A DNA stretch of 64,000 bases from Neobacillus niacini NBRC 15566 (GTDB taxonomy: Bacteria; Bacillota; Bacilli; Bacillales; Cytobacillaceae). The notes beneath the pieces are model-generated. The model did no database searches, was not told the DNA's origin, and worked only from the letters and a program-made list of their open reading frames with translations. The stretch covers positions 1-64,000 of the forward strand of contig NZ_BCVA01000021.1 in assembly GCF_001591505.1 (NCBI RefSeq), read 5' to 3'. Shown here in pieces: positions 26,703 to 33,955 of this stretch (its first letter is position 1; each line of letters starts with the position of its first letter). The position numbers were made by a program, and so were the translations under genes.

Positions 26703-28181
26703 TTATTCGATTTTCGGAGCCGAAAATCGATAGTGGATTTTAGGAATTCCATCAACTTTTACATCAATACGATTTACCAAGCGGTGCAAGATCTCAGGTG
26801 TTAATTCATCAAAATTAAGAAACTGAAGTAACTCTTGTTTTAACTGTTCGAGGTTATCTACCGTTTGTTCACTTTCTATGGCTGCTTGTAACTCATTTTT
26901 CTTTTCCACTAATTCGGCCAATTCAATATTATTTGCCTCTACATTTTCACGGTAGTCCTCGTGTGAAATGATTTCTTCGGCTAACATATTGATGTATTTT
27001 CTTTTTCTGCTCTTTATTAAATCGATCTGCTTACCTAATTTTGACAGTTGTTTTTGAAGATTTTGCTTGGATTTCTTTGTTTGGGCTTCTAACTGTTTTA
27101 GATATTGCTCTTTATCAATTTGTTTCACAAATTCTTGAAAATCAGTCAAAATTGTATCTTTGAGTAAATCCTCTTCAATGCAATGACTACTACAGGCCCT
27201 CTTACCATGTCGTGCATAATTCCCACATATATATCCTTTTCGATTACTCCGGTACCACATGCCTTTTCCACAGTCAGCACAGAATAGAACATTCGTAAAT
27301 AGATGTTTTTTAGGTGCTGTTATAAATTTGGTTCTAATTTTCATTTGATGCTGTACGGTATTAAATACTTCACGGGGAATTATAGCTTCATGAGTATCCT
27401 TAATTATTATTTGCTTTTCTAGATCAACTTTTTTTCTTTTTTTACTGGTAACACTAACTGTGGTTGTACGGTTCTGAACTAAGTCGCCTGCGTAATGAGG
27501 ATTAATGAGAATAAGCTTAATTGTTGAGTCATTCCATTTATCTCCTGCATTCTTTTTTCCTGCAATTTCAGCAGGTGTAGGAATGCCCTCATTGTACAAT
27601 CTTCTCGCGATACTATCGCGCCCATTTCCAGCAAGGTATTCTTCAAAGATTCTTCTAACAATGTTTGGTGTATTGTCATCTTTAACATATAGTTTACCTT
27701 CTTGAACCTCATAGCCGAATGGGGGATTAGATCCTTTAAAAAGGCCTTTTTTTGCCCGAGTACGCAAGGTCTCTTTAACGCGATTACTTGTATTTTGTGA
27801 TTCCTGTTCATACATCCAGGCGTACAACCCGAACATCGAGGTATTGCCTTTCAAAGTGTTGATAGCATTATCTAAGGTGATAATGTGGATCCCTTGATTT
27901 TCGCAAAGATTTTTGATTTTATAGGATAATTCTCCATTTCGAGCCAAACGGGACAGCTCTTTAGCTAAAATGATATCGAATTTTTTTTCTTGAGCGTCTT
28001 CAATCATTCTTTGAAGATGCTCCCTCTTAGCTGTAGTTCCTGTCTTGACATCAATATAAAAATCATAGATGTCCCAGCCTTGCTCTTCTACATACCGATA
28101 AAACAGTTCTTTTTGATATTTTAAAGAAGCTTTTTGTTCTTCCTTATCAGTCGAAACCCGCGTGTATATTGCACATCTCAT
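26703..28181 (-). CDS. large serine recombinase, 492 aa
   Basis: Resolvase domain with catalytic serine at residue 10 (YTRVST), ELSRLARNGE and the conserved YEQESQNTSNRVKETLRTR helix. Recombinase domain with PPFGYEVQEG and NPHYAGDLVQNRT. Zinc ribbon FCADCGKGMWYRS...CGNYARHGKRACSSH (about 298-330). Long coiled coil (about 350-450). The start overlaps the TGA of the preceding small gene. The layout mirrors the 2202-3883 unit but the sequence is clearly different, so it is a separate integration module rather than a recent copy. Confidence 0.93.
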   Translation of the reverse strand: MRCAIYTRVSTDKEEQKASLKYQKELFYRYVEEQGWDIYDFYIDVKTGTTAKREHLQRMIEDAQEKKFDIILAKELSRLARNGELSYKIKNLCENQGIHIITLDNAINTLKGNTSMFGLYAWMYEQESQNTSNRVKETLRTRAKKGLFKGSNPPFGYEVQEGKLYVKDDNTPNIVRRIFEEYLAGNGRDSIARRLYNEGIPTPAEIAGKKNAGDKWNDSTIKLILINPHYAGDLVQNRTTTVSVTSKKRKKVDLEKQIIIKDTHEAIIPREVFNTVQHQMKIRTKFITAPKKHLFTNVLFCADCGKGMWYRSNRKGYICGNYARHGKRACSSHCIEEDLLKDTILTDFQEFVKQIDKEQYLKQLEAQTKKSKQNLQKQLSKLGKQIDLIKSRKRKYINMLAEEIISHEDYRENVEANNIELAELVEKKNELQAAIESEQTVDNLEQLKQELLQFLNFDELTPEILHRLVNRIDVKVDGIPKIHYRFSAPKIE

Positions 28182-28354
28182 AGTACATCAATTCCTTTTT
28201 GAGTGTTTTGAGATGTAGCAGTGTTTACCTTAATAGCATTATTGACAAGTTCTTCAATTTTATTAGTAATTATTCGTTCCAATAAGATATTGAAGTCGCA
28301 GCCATTATCATGTGAATAAACACGTTCAACTAAGCTTGTCTTCTTACTTATCAA
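28178..28354 (-). CDS. 58-aa recombinase-coupled protein
   Basis: Starts at TTG 28354, which has GGAGGTGG upstream; a longer frame from ATG 28378 lies inside the preceding gene. The product (LISKKTSLVERVYSHDNG...) has an acidic helix (IITNKIEELVNNAIKVN). Its stop overlaps the recombinase ATG (ATGA). Compare the 56-aa gene at 3713-3883: the same place and size, and both contain a short helix with Ile/Glu/Asn before the coupling site. Confidence 0.65.
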   Translation of the reverse strand: MISKKTSLVERVYSHDNGCDFNILLERIITNKIEELVNNAIKVNTATSQNTQKGIDVL

Positions 28355-28688
28355 ACTCTCCACCTCCAACAAGAACAATTAGCTTTGCATTGTGTTTTTT
28401 AAGAAGTGATAAAAATGAAGACAATTCAATTAAATCACGGCTAATTCTATGATAAGAGTCAATAATCACAGTTTTAATCAACCCCACTTCCACTAGGTGT
28501 ATTAGCCACCTTAATCCAGAACGCTCATTTATTGGAGTAAGTCCAGATATATGAGCATCTTCGATAATACTCAGATGTAGGGAATTTTGCTTTGCATAAT
28601 TCTCACCATATAATCTTTGTGAATTTATGGAGGGTATAGAATTGTTAGCAGAGCGAATATAAAGCACATTCTCAATTTTGTTACTCAT
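28344..28688 (-). CDS. short serine-recombinase-like protein, catalytic serine position altered
   Basis: 114 aa from ATG 28688, with AAAGGAA upstream. It consists only of a resolvase N-terminal fold: VLYIRSANNS, ISGLTPINERSGLRWL, VIIDSYHRISRDLIELSSFL, AKLIVL. In active relatives the first motif is Y-x-R-V-S; here it is Y-I-R-S-A, so the catalytic serine seems replaced by alanine unless the motif is shifted by one. No recombinase or zinc domain. It overlaps the next small gene and leads the recombinase operon, suggesting a regulatory or dimer-partner role. Confidence 0.7.
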   Translation of the reverse strand: MSNKIENVLYIRSANNSIPSINSQRLYGENYAKQNSLHLSIIEDAHISGLTPINERSGLRWLIHLVEVGLIKTVIIDSYHRISRDLIELSSFLSLLKKHNAKLIVLVGGGEFDK

Positions 28689-28717
28689 ATGGTTCATTCC
28701 TTTCAAGGTATACAAAA

Positions 28718-28784
28718 AAGCACCGTTAATTAATCTTTCGAAGAGAAAGGATATACTCTCTGCAAAAGAAAATTAACGGTGCTT
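28718..28784 (-). promoter_or_regulatory. leader hairpin of recombinase operon 1 (attenuator-like)
   Basis: AAGCACCGTTAATT (28718-28731) and AATTAACGGTGCTT (28771-28784) form a perfect 14-bp stem. On the minus strand it ends in GGTGCTTTTTTG just before the first gene (start 28688), so it has the form of a terminator inside the leader. The loop holds smaller stems (CTTTC/GAAAG). A hairpin of the same form stands before operon 2 (33022-33088). Confidence 0.65.
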
Positions 28785-28921
28785 CCGTGTTAAAATATTT
28801 TGTTTTTGGTTCCTGATTCAATCATATCTTGCTGTGCAGTAGGCGGCAACAACAAGTACACATTAAAATAAAAAAAATTTTTTGTAATTCGGTAACTTGC
28901 CCATCTTTACTTTATTTACTA

Positions 28922-29007
28922 TTCGGTAGGCTGCACATAAAGGTATCCCATTATGTGCAGCCTACCGAAAGCCTATGGAATAAATCCTTTGATTTCATAG
29001 GCTTTCG
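28922..29007. repeat. two overlapping perfect hairpins between recombinase operons
   Basis: First: TTCGGTAGGCTGCACATAA (28922-28940) with its exact complement at 28951-28969, a 19-bp stem with 10-nt loop. Second: CGAAAGCCTATG (28966-28977) with CATAGGCTTTCG (28996-29007). They share CGAA (28966-28969), so only one can form fully at a time. They follow the minus-strand gene ending at 29053 but have no U-tract, so they may be recombinase sites rather than terminators. Apart from these and the leader hairpin, 28785-29052 contains nothing recognisable. Confidence 0.7.
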
Positions 29008-29052
29008 CTGATCTTTTAAATTTTAATAAAATTTTAGAGGAAAATAATTCGG

Positions 29053-30552
29053 TTAGGCATCCATCTTATAATTATTTATTTCGGTAAGACGACTCACTTT
29101 GTCTTCCAACTCAATAAATGGGTGTAGCCTATAATCAATATCAACCTTCATAGTGTCCATATTTATGCTGATTTTCCCAATAAAAGTTAAGGCAATCATC
29201 CTTTTTTCAACGTCTGTTAGCTTGTTAAAAGAACCTGAAAGAGACAAATGTAAAGTGAATCGTAAGGATCTTTCATCCTCAAGTAAATTTAATATTTGTT
29301 CTAATGTATTATTTAAGGCTTCACGATGGCTATTCAGTTTTGCTTTGACCTGTATATAATGCTTTTCGATTGAAGAGGGGGTTTCAAGACTCGGAATAAA
29401 TGATTCATTGTACTTGAGCATATCTTCACGAACTTTTAGCCGATCCAGTTCCTTTTCAATAACCTTCTTCATTTCCTTTAATTTCTGTAAACCTGCTTGT
29501 TCCATTGACCTTAATGCCACTGCCCAATGTTTGAAAAAATTATCGTTTACAACAGTATGGACTCTATTAAGATTAGCTTTCTGGTTGCAATTTGGGCAAA
29601 AGTAATTTTGATACTTTCGTGGAGATGTAGCCTTTGAAGGAGTATCATTTCTTGTTTTTAGCGGTACATTGCACTTCATACAGTAAGCAATCGATCGGAA
29701 TGTAAAAGCTGTGCTGAATTGTCCAAATTTCTTTTCTAAGTCTTTTGCTTGCAACACAAGTTCGTACAATTCCGGTTCAATGACTGGATTTTTAATTATG
29801 TTTTTTTGACTTCCCCATTCATTATCCCCCCGGTAAAGGGGTCTCTTCAATATTTCTTCAACGGTTCTCCTATGCCAAACTTTGCCTCCAGGGGCTGGAG
29901 CCTGACTATTATGAAGAATTTTAGTTATATGCTTTATGCTGTACCCCCATATATATAGATAGTAGATGAACCTTATAAGTGAGGCATTCTCATCTTCTAT
30001 AAAGTTTTCATTCTGAACATCTGAACTTGGAATTTTCTTTAAACCAAATGGTGTTCGGCTCCCAGGGCGTTTCTTTTGATTCATAAGATTCTTTTGGCTA
30101 TCTATTGTTCTTTGCGATTTAGTAACTGATTCATATGAGGCATTTATTAATTTGAGTTCAACATCAATTTGGAACGGATCCCACTCTTGATTAGATGTGG
30201 TAGAATAAAATTTTACATTAGGTTTGACAAGTTTCAAAGGTTTATAAATCTCATTCACAAATGTAACAATAGATCGGTCTATTCGTGTTTCATCATAGAA
30301 GAATACAGCGGATGCCTTATCATTTAATACCAAATCATATAATTCTTTTAATCCTTTTCTCTCGCCGGCACTAGTTTTAAAAGCACTTACGGCATCATCA
30401 ATACACCAGCCCTCAATTACATATCCCATACGATTTGCCATTAATATAATTTGTTCCTTTTGGAACTCAATAGAATGATTTCCTTTTTGTTTACTACTGG
30501 AACGTCTGCAATAACCAACAGCTGTTTTGACTATGACAATCATTGTTTTCAC
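29053..30552 (-). CDS. large serine recombinase, 499 aa
   Basis: Resolvase domain with GYCRRSSSKQ (catalytic Ser near residue 18), DDAVSAFKTSAGERKGL and DETRIDRS in place of the usual RLxR. Recombinase domain with TPFGLKKIP, WHRRTVEEILKRPLYRGD. Zinc-binding CMKCNVPLK...YFCPNCNQKA (about 290-330). Helical C-terminus. The sequence is more divergent than the other large recombinases here. The ATG overlaps the stop of 30549-31931 (ATGA), so the pair is co-translated, reminiscent of paired ccrA/ccrB recombinases in staphylococcal SCC elements. Joint action is inference. Confidence 0.88.
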   Translation of the reverse strand: MKTMIVIVKTAVGYCRRSSSKQKGNHSIEFQKEQIILMANRMGYVIEGWCIDDAVSAFKTSAGERKGLKELYDLVLNDKASAVFFYDETRIDRSIVTFVNEIYKPLKLVKPNVKFYSTTSNQEWDPFQIDVELKLINASYESVTKSQRTIDSQKNLMNQKKRPGSRTPFGLKKIPSSDVQNENFIEDENASLIRFIYYLYIWGYSIKHITKILHNSQAPAPGGKVWHRRTVEEILKRPLYRGDNEWGSQKNIIKNPVIEPELYELVLQAKDLEKKFGQFSTAFTFRSIAYCMKCNVPLKTRNDTPSKATSPRKYQNYFCPNCNQKANLNRVHTVVNDNFFKHWAVALRSMEQAGLQKLKEMKKVIEKELDRLKVREDMLKYNESFIPSLETPSSIEKHYIQVKAKLNSHREALNNTLEQILNLLEDERSLRFTLHLSLSGSFNKLTDVEKRMIALTFIGKISINMDTMKVDIDYRLHPFIELEDKVSRLTEINNYKMDA

Positions 30553-31931
30553 CCCACATTAGTCGTGACATAAAAATCTGAATAATACAATTCAAAATTC
30601 GCATATCCCTCATGAATAATAATATCTTTTACGAAACATCGTATCATCAACTCACGATAATCTTTGATTTCAATATTTAATTTGCTTACAACAAGGTTAA
30701 CCAACTGTGTAACATCTTCAATTTGATTTTCAATTTTTATTTCATACTCAATAACCATTTGGAATTCATCTTGCAACGTCTTAAGAGTGTGATTCATTTT
30801 GTTAACTAGATTTTTTTCTTTTGCAAAATTAACTTCAGTAAATAACTTCCATTGAACTTGTTCAAATTCTCTTTGAATGGCTTCCTTTTTTTCTTTAATG
30901 AACGATATCAATTTGTGTAATGTTGTTAATGTTTGTTTATCAATTTGATCTAGATTTGTATGCTTAAAAATGTCATCAAGAACCTCATCAATAAGTTCAT
31001 TAAATGTATCTGTCCGAATATAAACTTTTTGGTGTCTTTTGCACTTCAAAACAGTATTCTCTAAAGAATTACTGGGTACCAATGCCTCGTTACATATATG
31101 ACATTTTGGGACAATTAATGGCATTTCTCCATCTTTTAGAGTGTTAAGATTAAAATTCGGTACTAATTGTCGCAACTTATCTTGCACCTTTTTAAATTCC
31201 TCAATTGTAATAATTTCTGGAACCTTGTCTAGCTTTTCAAAAACACCATTAACTTCGACATGACCGCTGTAAAAGGGTCTAATTAAGATGTTGAAAACAT
31301 CTATTTCTTTTCTGTTTATAAGCTTTTTATAATTCAATAAAAGCTCAATTAGTTCTTTAGCATGGGTTATGGAAACACAATCTCTATATAATTGCTTAAT
31401 AGTCGCTTTATATTTTGGATTGATAGTGTATGTTTTTGCACCATTGTTTTTTGATACAATATATCCCAAGATACTATGAGGAGCTTTTTGGAATGCATCT
31501 TTTGTACGATTCACGATATTCAATCCCTCTATTTGGCTCATCATCCCAAACACCCCCTCACTAAAAATCCCACTTTCTAAATCGTGATTAAAAGGAAGAT
31601 GTCCCGAAGCGGTAAAAATCACTTTGATTTTGTAGGTATAAATTAACAAGATAATTTCGAGATACTCATAAAAATCTCGTGCTAAGCGATCACGCTGGTA
31701 AACAATTAACGTGTCAACCTGGAAACTTTCTATCATTTCAAGTAATTTTTTTAGTTTAGGACGTTCTTCAATTTTTTTCTTTGTAGCCGATACTCCGGGA
31801 TCGTTTAAATATATCACCTCATCCGGTTGATAGTTTTTTACATAAGGTTTAGCCGCTTCTAGTTGCATTTCCAAACTTTGTTGATCAGAGCTTACCCTTG
31901 TATAGACAACAACTTTTCCTTTTGTTAACAA
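30549..31931 (-). CDS. large serine recombinase, 461 aa
   Basis: The start is taken at TTG 31931, which has AAGGAGGG 9 bp upstream; the open frame continues to 31979 without a site. Resolvase domain: VVVYTRVSSDQQ (catalytic Ser), VYQRDRLARDFYEYLEI, LPFNHDLESGIFSEGVFG. Recombinase domain: HSILGYIVSK, IRPFYSGHVEVNG. Zinc-binding CHICNEALVP...CKRHQ, then coiled coil. The N-terminal 150 residues resemble the short recombinase upstream (32048-32494), a likely paralogue. It forms an overlapping pair with 29053-30552. Confidence 0.9.
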   Translation of the reverse strand: MLTKGKVVVYTRVSSDQQSLEMQLEAAKPYVKNYQPDEVIYLNDPGVSATKKKIEERPKLKKLLEMIESFQVDTLIVYQRDRLARDFYEYLEIILLIYTYKIKVIFTASGHLPFNHDLESGIFSEGVFGMMSQIEGLNIVNRTKDAFQKAPHSILGYIVSKNNGAKTYTINPKYKATIKQLYRDCVSITHAKELIELLLNYKKLINRKEIDVFNILIRPFYSGHVEVNGVFEKLDKVPEIITIEEFKKVQDKLRQLVPNFNLNTLKDGEMPLIVPKCHICNEALVPSNSLENTVLKCKRHQKVYIRTDTFNELIDEVLDDIFKHTNLDQIDKQTLTTLHKLISFIKEKKEAIQREFEQVQWKLFTEVNFAKEKNLVNKMNHTLKTLQDEFQMVIEYEIKIENQIEDVTQLVNLVVSKLNIEIKDYRELMIRCFVKDIIIHEGYANFELYYSDFYVTTNVG

Positions 31932-32047
31932 TAATAGAACCCTCCTTGTACAAAAGTTTATAATTCTTGAGATATCCAAAGGAAGCAGAGGATAAATATG
32001 CGTATTAAATGTTCTAGGAATTTAGATATCCTCTGCATCATTGGTTA

Positions 32048-32494
32048 TTAGGCTTGCTTACTTTTTAAAGCGGCTTTAATCCGGTTTGACATATGAGTTT
32101 TTTCCATATTAATTACCTTGATGATGAGACTTTCAGATAAAAATCCACTTTTTTGATCATGGTTGAAGGGTAAGGATTCTTCTGCTGTAAGTACAACCTT
32201 GATCCTATTGGCGTAGATTGATTTTAAAATATCTAGATATTCATCCTCACTTCGAGTTAAACGATCCCGTTTATAGATAATCAAGGTATCAACTTGATCT
32301 TTTTTGATTAAATCAAGTAACTGTTGGAGACCATTTGGTTTCGAAGTTGCAGGAGTACCGTGGTCTACAATAAAAATCAAATTTTCTCCCTGATTACCTT
32401 TGAGAAAGGGTTTTGCGGCTTCTAGCTGCAATTCGTAATTTTGCTTTTTTGTACTCGTTCTAGCATAAACGACTGTCTTTTTATTATTTACCAT
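32048..32494 (-). CDS. short serine recombinase, catalytic domain only (148 aa)
   Basis: VVYARTSTKKQ (catalytic Ser), IIYKRDRLTRSEDEYLDIL, LPFNHDQKSGFLSESLI and the long helix MEKTHMSNRIKAAL. It ends there, with no recombinase or zinc domain. All catalytic residues seem kept, unlike the short protein at 28344. Close to the N-terminus of the 30549-31931 product. The start overlaps the end of the 60-aa gene. It could form mixed tetramers with the large recombinases; inference. Confidence 0.85.
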   Translation of the reverse strand: MVNNKKTVVYARTSTKKQNYELQLEAAKPFLKGNQGENLIFIVDHGTPATSKPNGLQQLLDLIKKDQVDTLIIYKRDRLTRSEDEYLDILKSIYANRIKVVLTAEESLPFNHDQKSGFLSESLIIKVINMEKTHMSNRIKAALKSKQA

Positions 32495-32666
32495 TTGTTC
32501 CCCCTGATGATTTTGTGGAATAACTTATCAACTTAGCTTCAATTGATGGATCTAAGTTAAGCTCTTTTAATAGGAGACGTTCCACTAAGTGATCAAGCCA
32601 TTGTCTTGATTCCTTGGGCATCTCCTCGGAAAACGACACTTTGCCTATTTTAAATTTTTTGTCCAC
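32484..32666 (-). CDS. 60-aa recombinase-operon protein
   Basis: GTG start at 32666 with GGGAGG upstream, preferred over ATG 32684, which precedes that site. The product (KKFKIGKVSFSEEMPKES...WLDHLVERLLLKELN) is charged and helical, with no known domain. It overlaps the short recombinase gene by 11 bp and is co-translated with it. Confidence 0.6.
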   Translation of the reverse strand: MDKKFKIGKVSFSEEMPKESRQWLDHLVERLLLKELNLDPSIEAKLISYSTKSSGGTNGK

Positions 32667-32720
32667 TGAAATTCCTCCCGTCATAACTGTTATTAAGAAG
32701 ATTGACGGGAGCCAACATTT

Positions 32721-32858
32721 TTATACTTTTTTCTTAGGTGTGAGGGATATAGGCAGAGCTAACTGAATAGAATCATCAGAATTTACTCGGCCAGGTATTC
32801 TCTTTATGACAAATCTCGTTTGCATTCCAGGTATCTTAACTTCCTTAAAGTCCTTCAT
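32721..32858 (-). CDS. 45-aa recombinase-operon protein
   Basis: ATG 32858 with GGAGGAAG upstream. Product starts MKDFKEVKIPGMQTRFVIKR, basic with a Lys-rich tail (TPKKKV). Overlaps the preceding 46-aa gene by 14 bp. Unrecognised; small and basic, in the size range of recombination directionality factors. Confidence 0.6.
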   Translation of the reverse strand: MKDFKEVKIPGMQTRFVIKRIPGRVNSDDSIQLALPISLTPKKKV

Positions 32859-32985
32859 TCTCTTCCTCCATTCCAATTGGTTTAAGGTAATGCTTTTTAA
32901 AATGCAAAAGAATTTCTTTTGACACAACTTGATTTATTAGTAATTCATTAAACCAAGATGGCGTTTTGTGTGTTTTTTTTACCAT
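32845..32985 (-). CDS. 46-aa first gene of recombinase operon 2
   Basis: ATG 32985 with GGGAGAAG upstream. Product starts MVKKTHKTPSWFNELLINQ and continues with an amphipathic helix (VSKEILLHFKKHYLKP), acidic at the end. Its stop lies inside the next gene. Unrecognised; its similarity in size and place to the other small leading genes suggests an accessory role. Confidence 0.6.
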   Translation of the reverse strand: MVKKTHKTPSWFNELLINQVVSKEILLHFKKHYLKPIGMEEENEGL

Positions 32986-33021
32986 CACTTCTCCCTTCCT
33001 GTAACCTAACCAAAAACAAAA

Positions 33022-33088
33022 AAGCACGCTAGGAAACATGGCGTATCAATTCTGAAAGATTGATAACACCATGAACCTATGCGTGCTT
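33022..33088 (-). promoter_or_regulatory. leader hairpin of recombinase operon 2 (attenuator-like)
   Basis: AAGCACGC (33022-33029) pairs with GCGTGCTT (33081-33088), with inner ATGG/CCAT and ATCAAT/ATTGAT stems. On the minus strand it ends GCGTGCTTTTTTG 37 nt before the first gene. Same outer form as the hairpin at 28718-28784 (AAGCAC...GTGCTT plus six T), so the two operons seem to share a leader control. Confidence 0.65.
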
Positions 33089-33363
33089 CGCAATAGTTAC
33101 AATATTTTATTTTACGATTATTATCTTAAGACATATTTGGATAGATGGCAAACAAAAGCACTAAAATTTTTTCTTGATGAAAGAGGTGGGGCAGCGCTAG
33201 AGGTACACTTTACCGCAATTATATGACTTAGGCGAGCAAATAACCACAAAAAGTTATTTTATGAAATTAATGGGGAATTCAGCATTTTTTACATTTCCTA
33301 TTAAGGTATAATATCATAGATAAATAGTCTTATAGAAATATATGAACCATATAGGGGGATAAA

Positions 33364-33390
33364 ATGAAAATCAAGGCCAATAACCACTGA
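33364..33390 (+). CDS. putative 8-aa leader peptide
   Basis: ATG 33364 follows AGGGGGATAAA, a very good ribosome site, and encodes MKIKANNH before TGA. A terminator hairpin begins 12 bp later. This is the layout of an attenuation leader, though no gene follows within the next 500 bp, so it may be an orphaned leader. Confidence 0.35.
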   Translation: MKIKANNH

Positions 33391-33402
33391 TAAATATATA
33401 GT

Positions 33403-33441
33403 GCTTCTCATAAGTTCACTAAACTTGCGGGAAGCTTTTTT
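33403..33441 (+). terminator. rho-independent terminator
   Basis: GCTTC (33403-33407) pairs with GAAGC (33431-33435), with an inner AAGTT/AACTT stem, followed by TTTTTT at 33436-33441. Confidence 0.75.
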
Positions 33442-33764
33442 CATTTCTTGCGCAAAAAAAGAATATCTGATTTTTATTATGAATATTATTCACTTCTTAT
33501 GCTCCTAAACAAATATAAAAAGATATAACTCCGTAACTCTCGCTGATTTCATTCATTTTTATTACCTCAAACCTAAAAAATGAATTGAAATAACAAAAAA
33601 ATGAAGAACTGTTTAGCACCTCATCTTTTTTGTCATACAAATTATACAGACATTTTAAGTGCGTGCCAAATTTTAATAATAATTATCTTTTTCCTTTTTA
33701 TTTAATTGAGATGTGTAAAATATTAGCGGAATTTGTAGAAAAGCGTGTGGGTAAATTATACAAT

Positions 33765-33873
33765 TAAGGTAACTAGTACTAGATAAGGAGAGGGGAGGGA
33801 GCAAAAGTCTATTTAGTAAATATTCAATAACCTTACTATAATTACCTTAATTTCAAAAAGTAAAATAAGGTAA
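33765..33873. promoter_or_regulatory. TAAGGTAA motif cluster upstream of the Gabija-like operon
   Basis: TAAGGTAA at 33765-33772 and 33866-33873, its complement TTACCTTA at 33842-33849, and TAACCTTA at 33828-33835. All lie 80-190 bp before the OLD nuclease gene. Inverted copies 17 bp apart (33842/33866) look like an operator. Confidence 0.45.
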
Positions 33874-33955
33874 ATTTGATTCATCATTGAAAGGAAATAG
33901 ACAGTTAGAACAATAGAAAAGCGATTTATTTTTTATAAATAGGAGATTAGAGATT

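Larger units (their letters stand above)
33089..33955 (+). other. gene-free stretch: mini-ORF, terminators and operator-like motifs
   Basis: TATAAT at 33307, then an 8-codon ORF (33364-33390, MKIKANNH) after AGGGGG, then a terminator (33403-33441). From 33765 to 33873, TAAGGTAA or its complement occurs three times (33765, 33842 inverted, 33866), plus the variant TAACCTTA at 33828. No larger gene seen. Confidence 0.5.

Noticed and set aside
28718..28784. Inverted repeat read as terminal repeats of an insertion sequence
   Set aside because: The arms are 39 nt apart with no transposase between them, and the T-run on the minus strand fits a terminator or attenuator.
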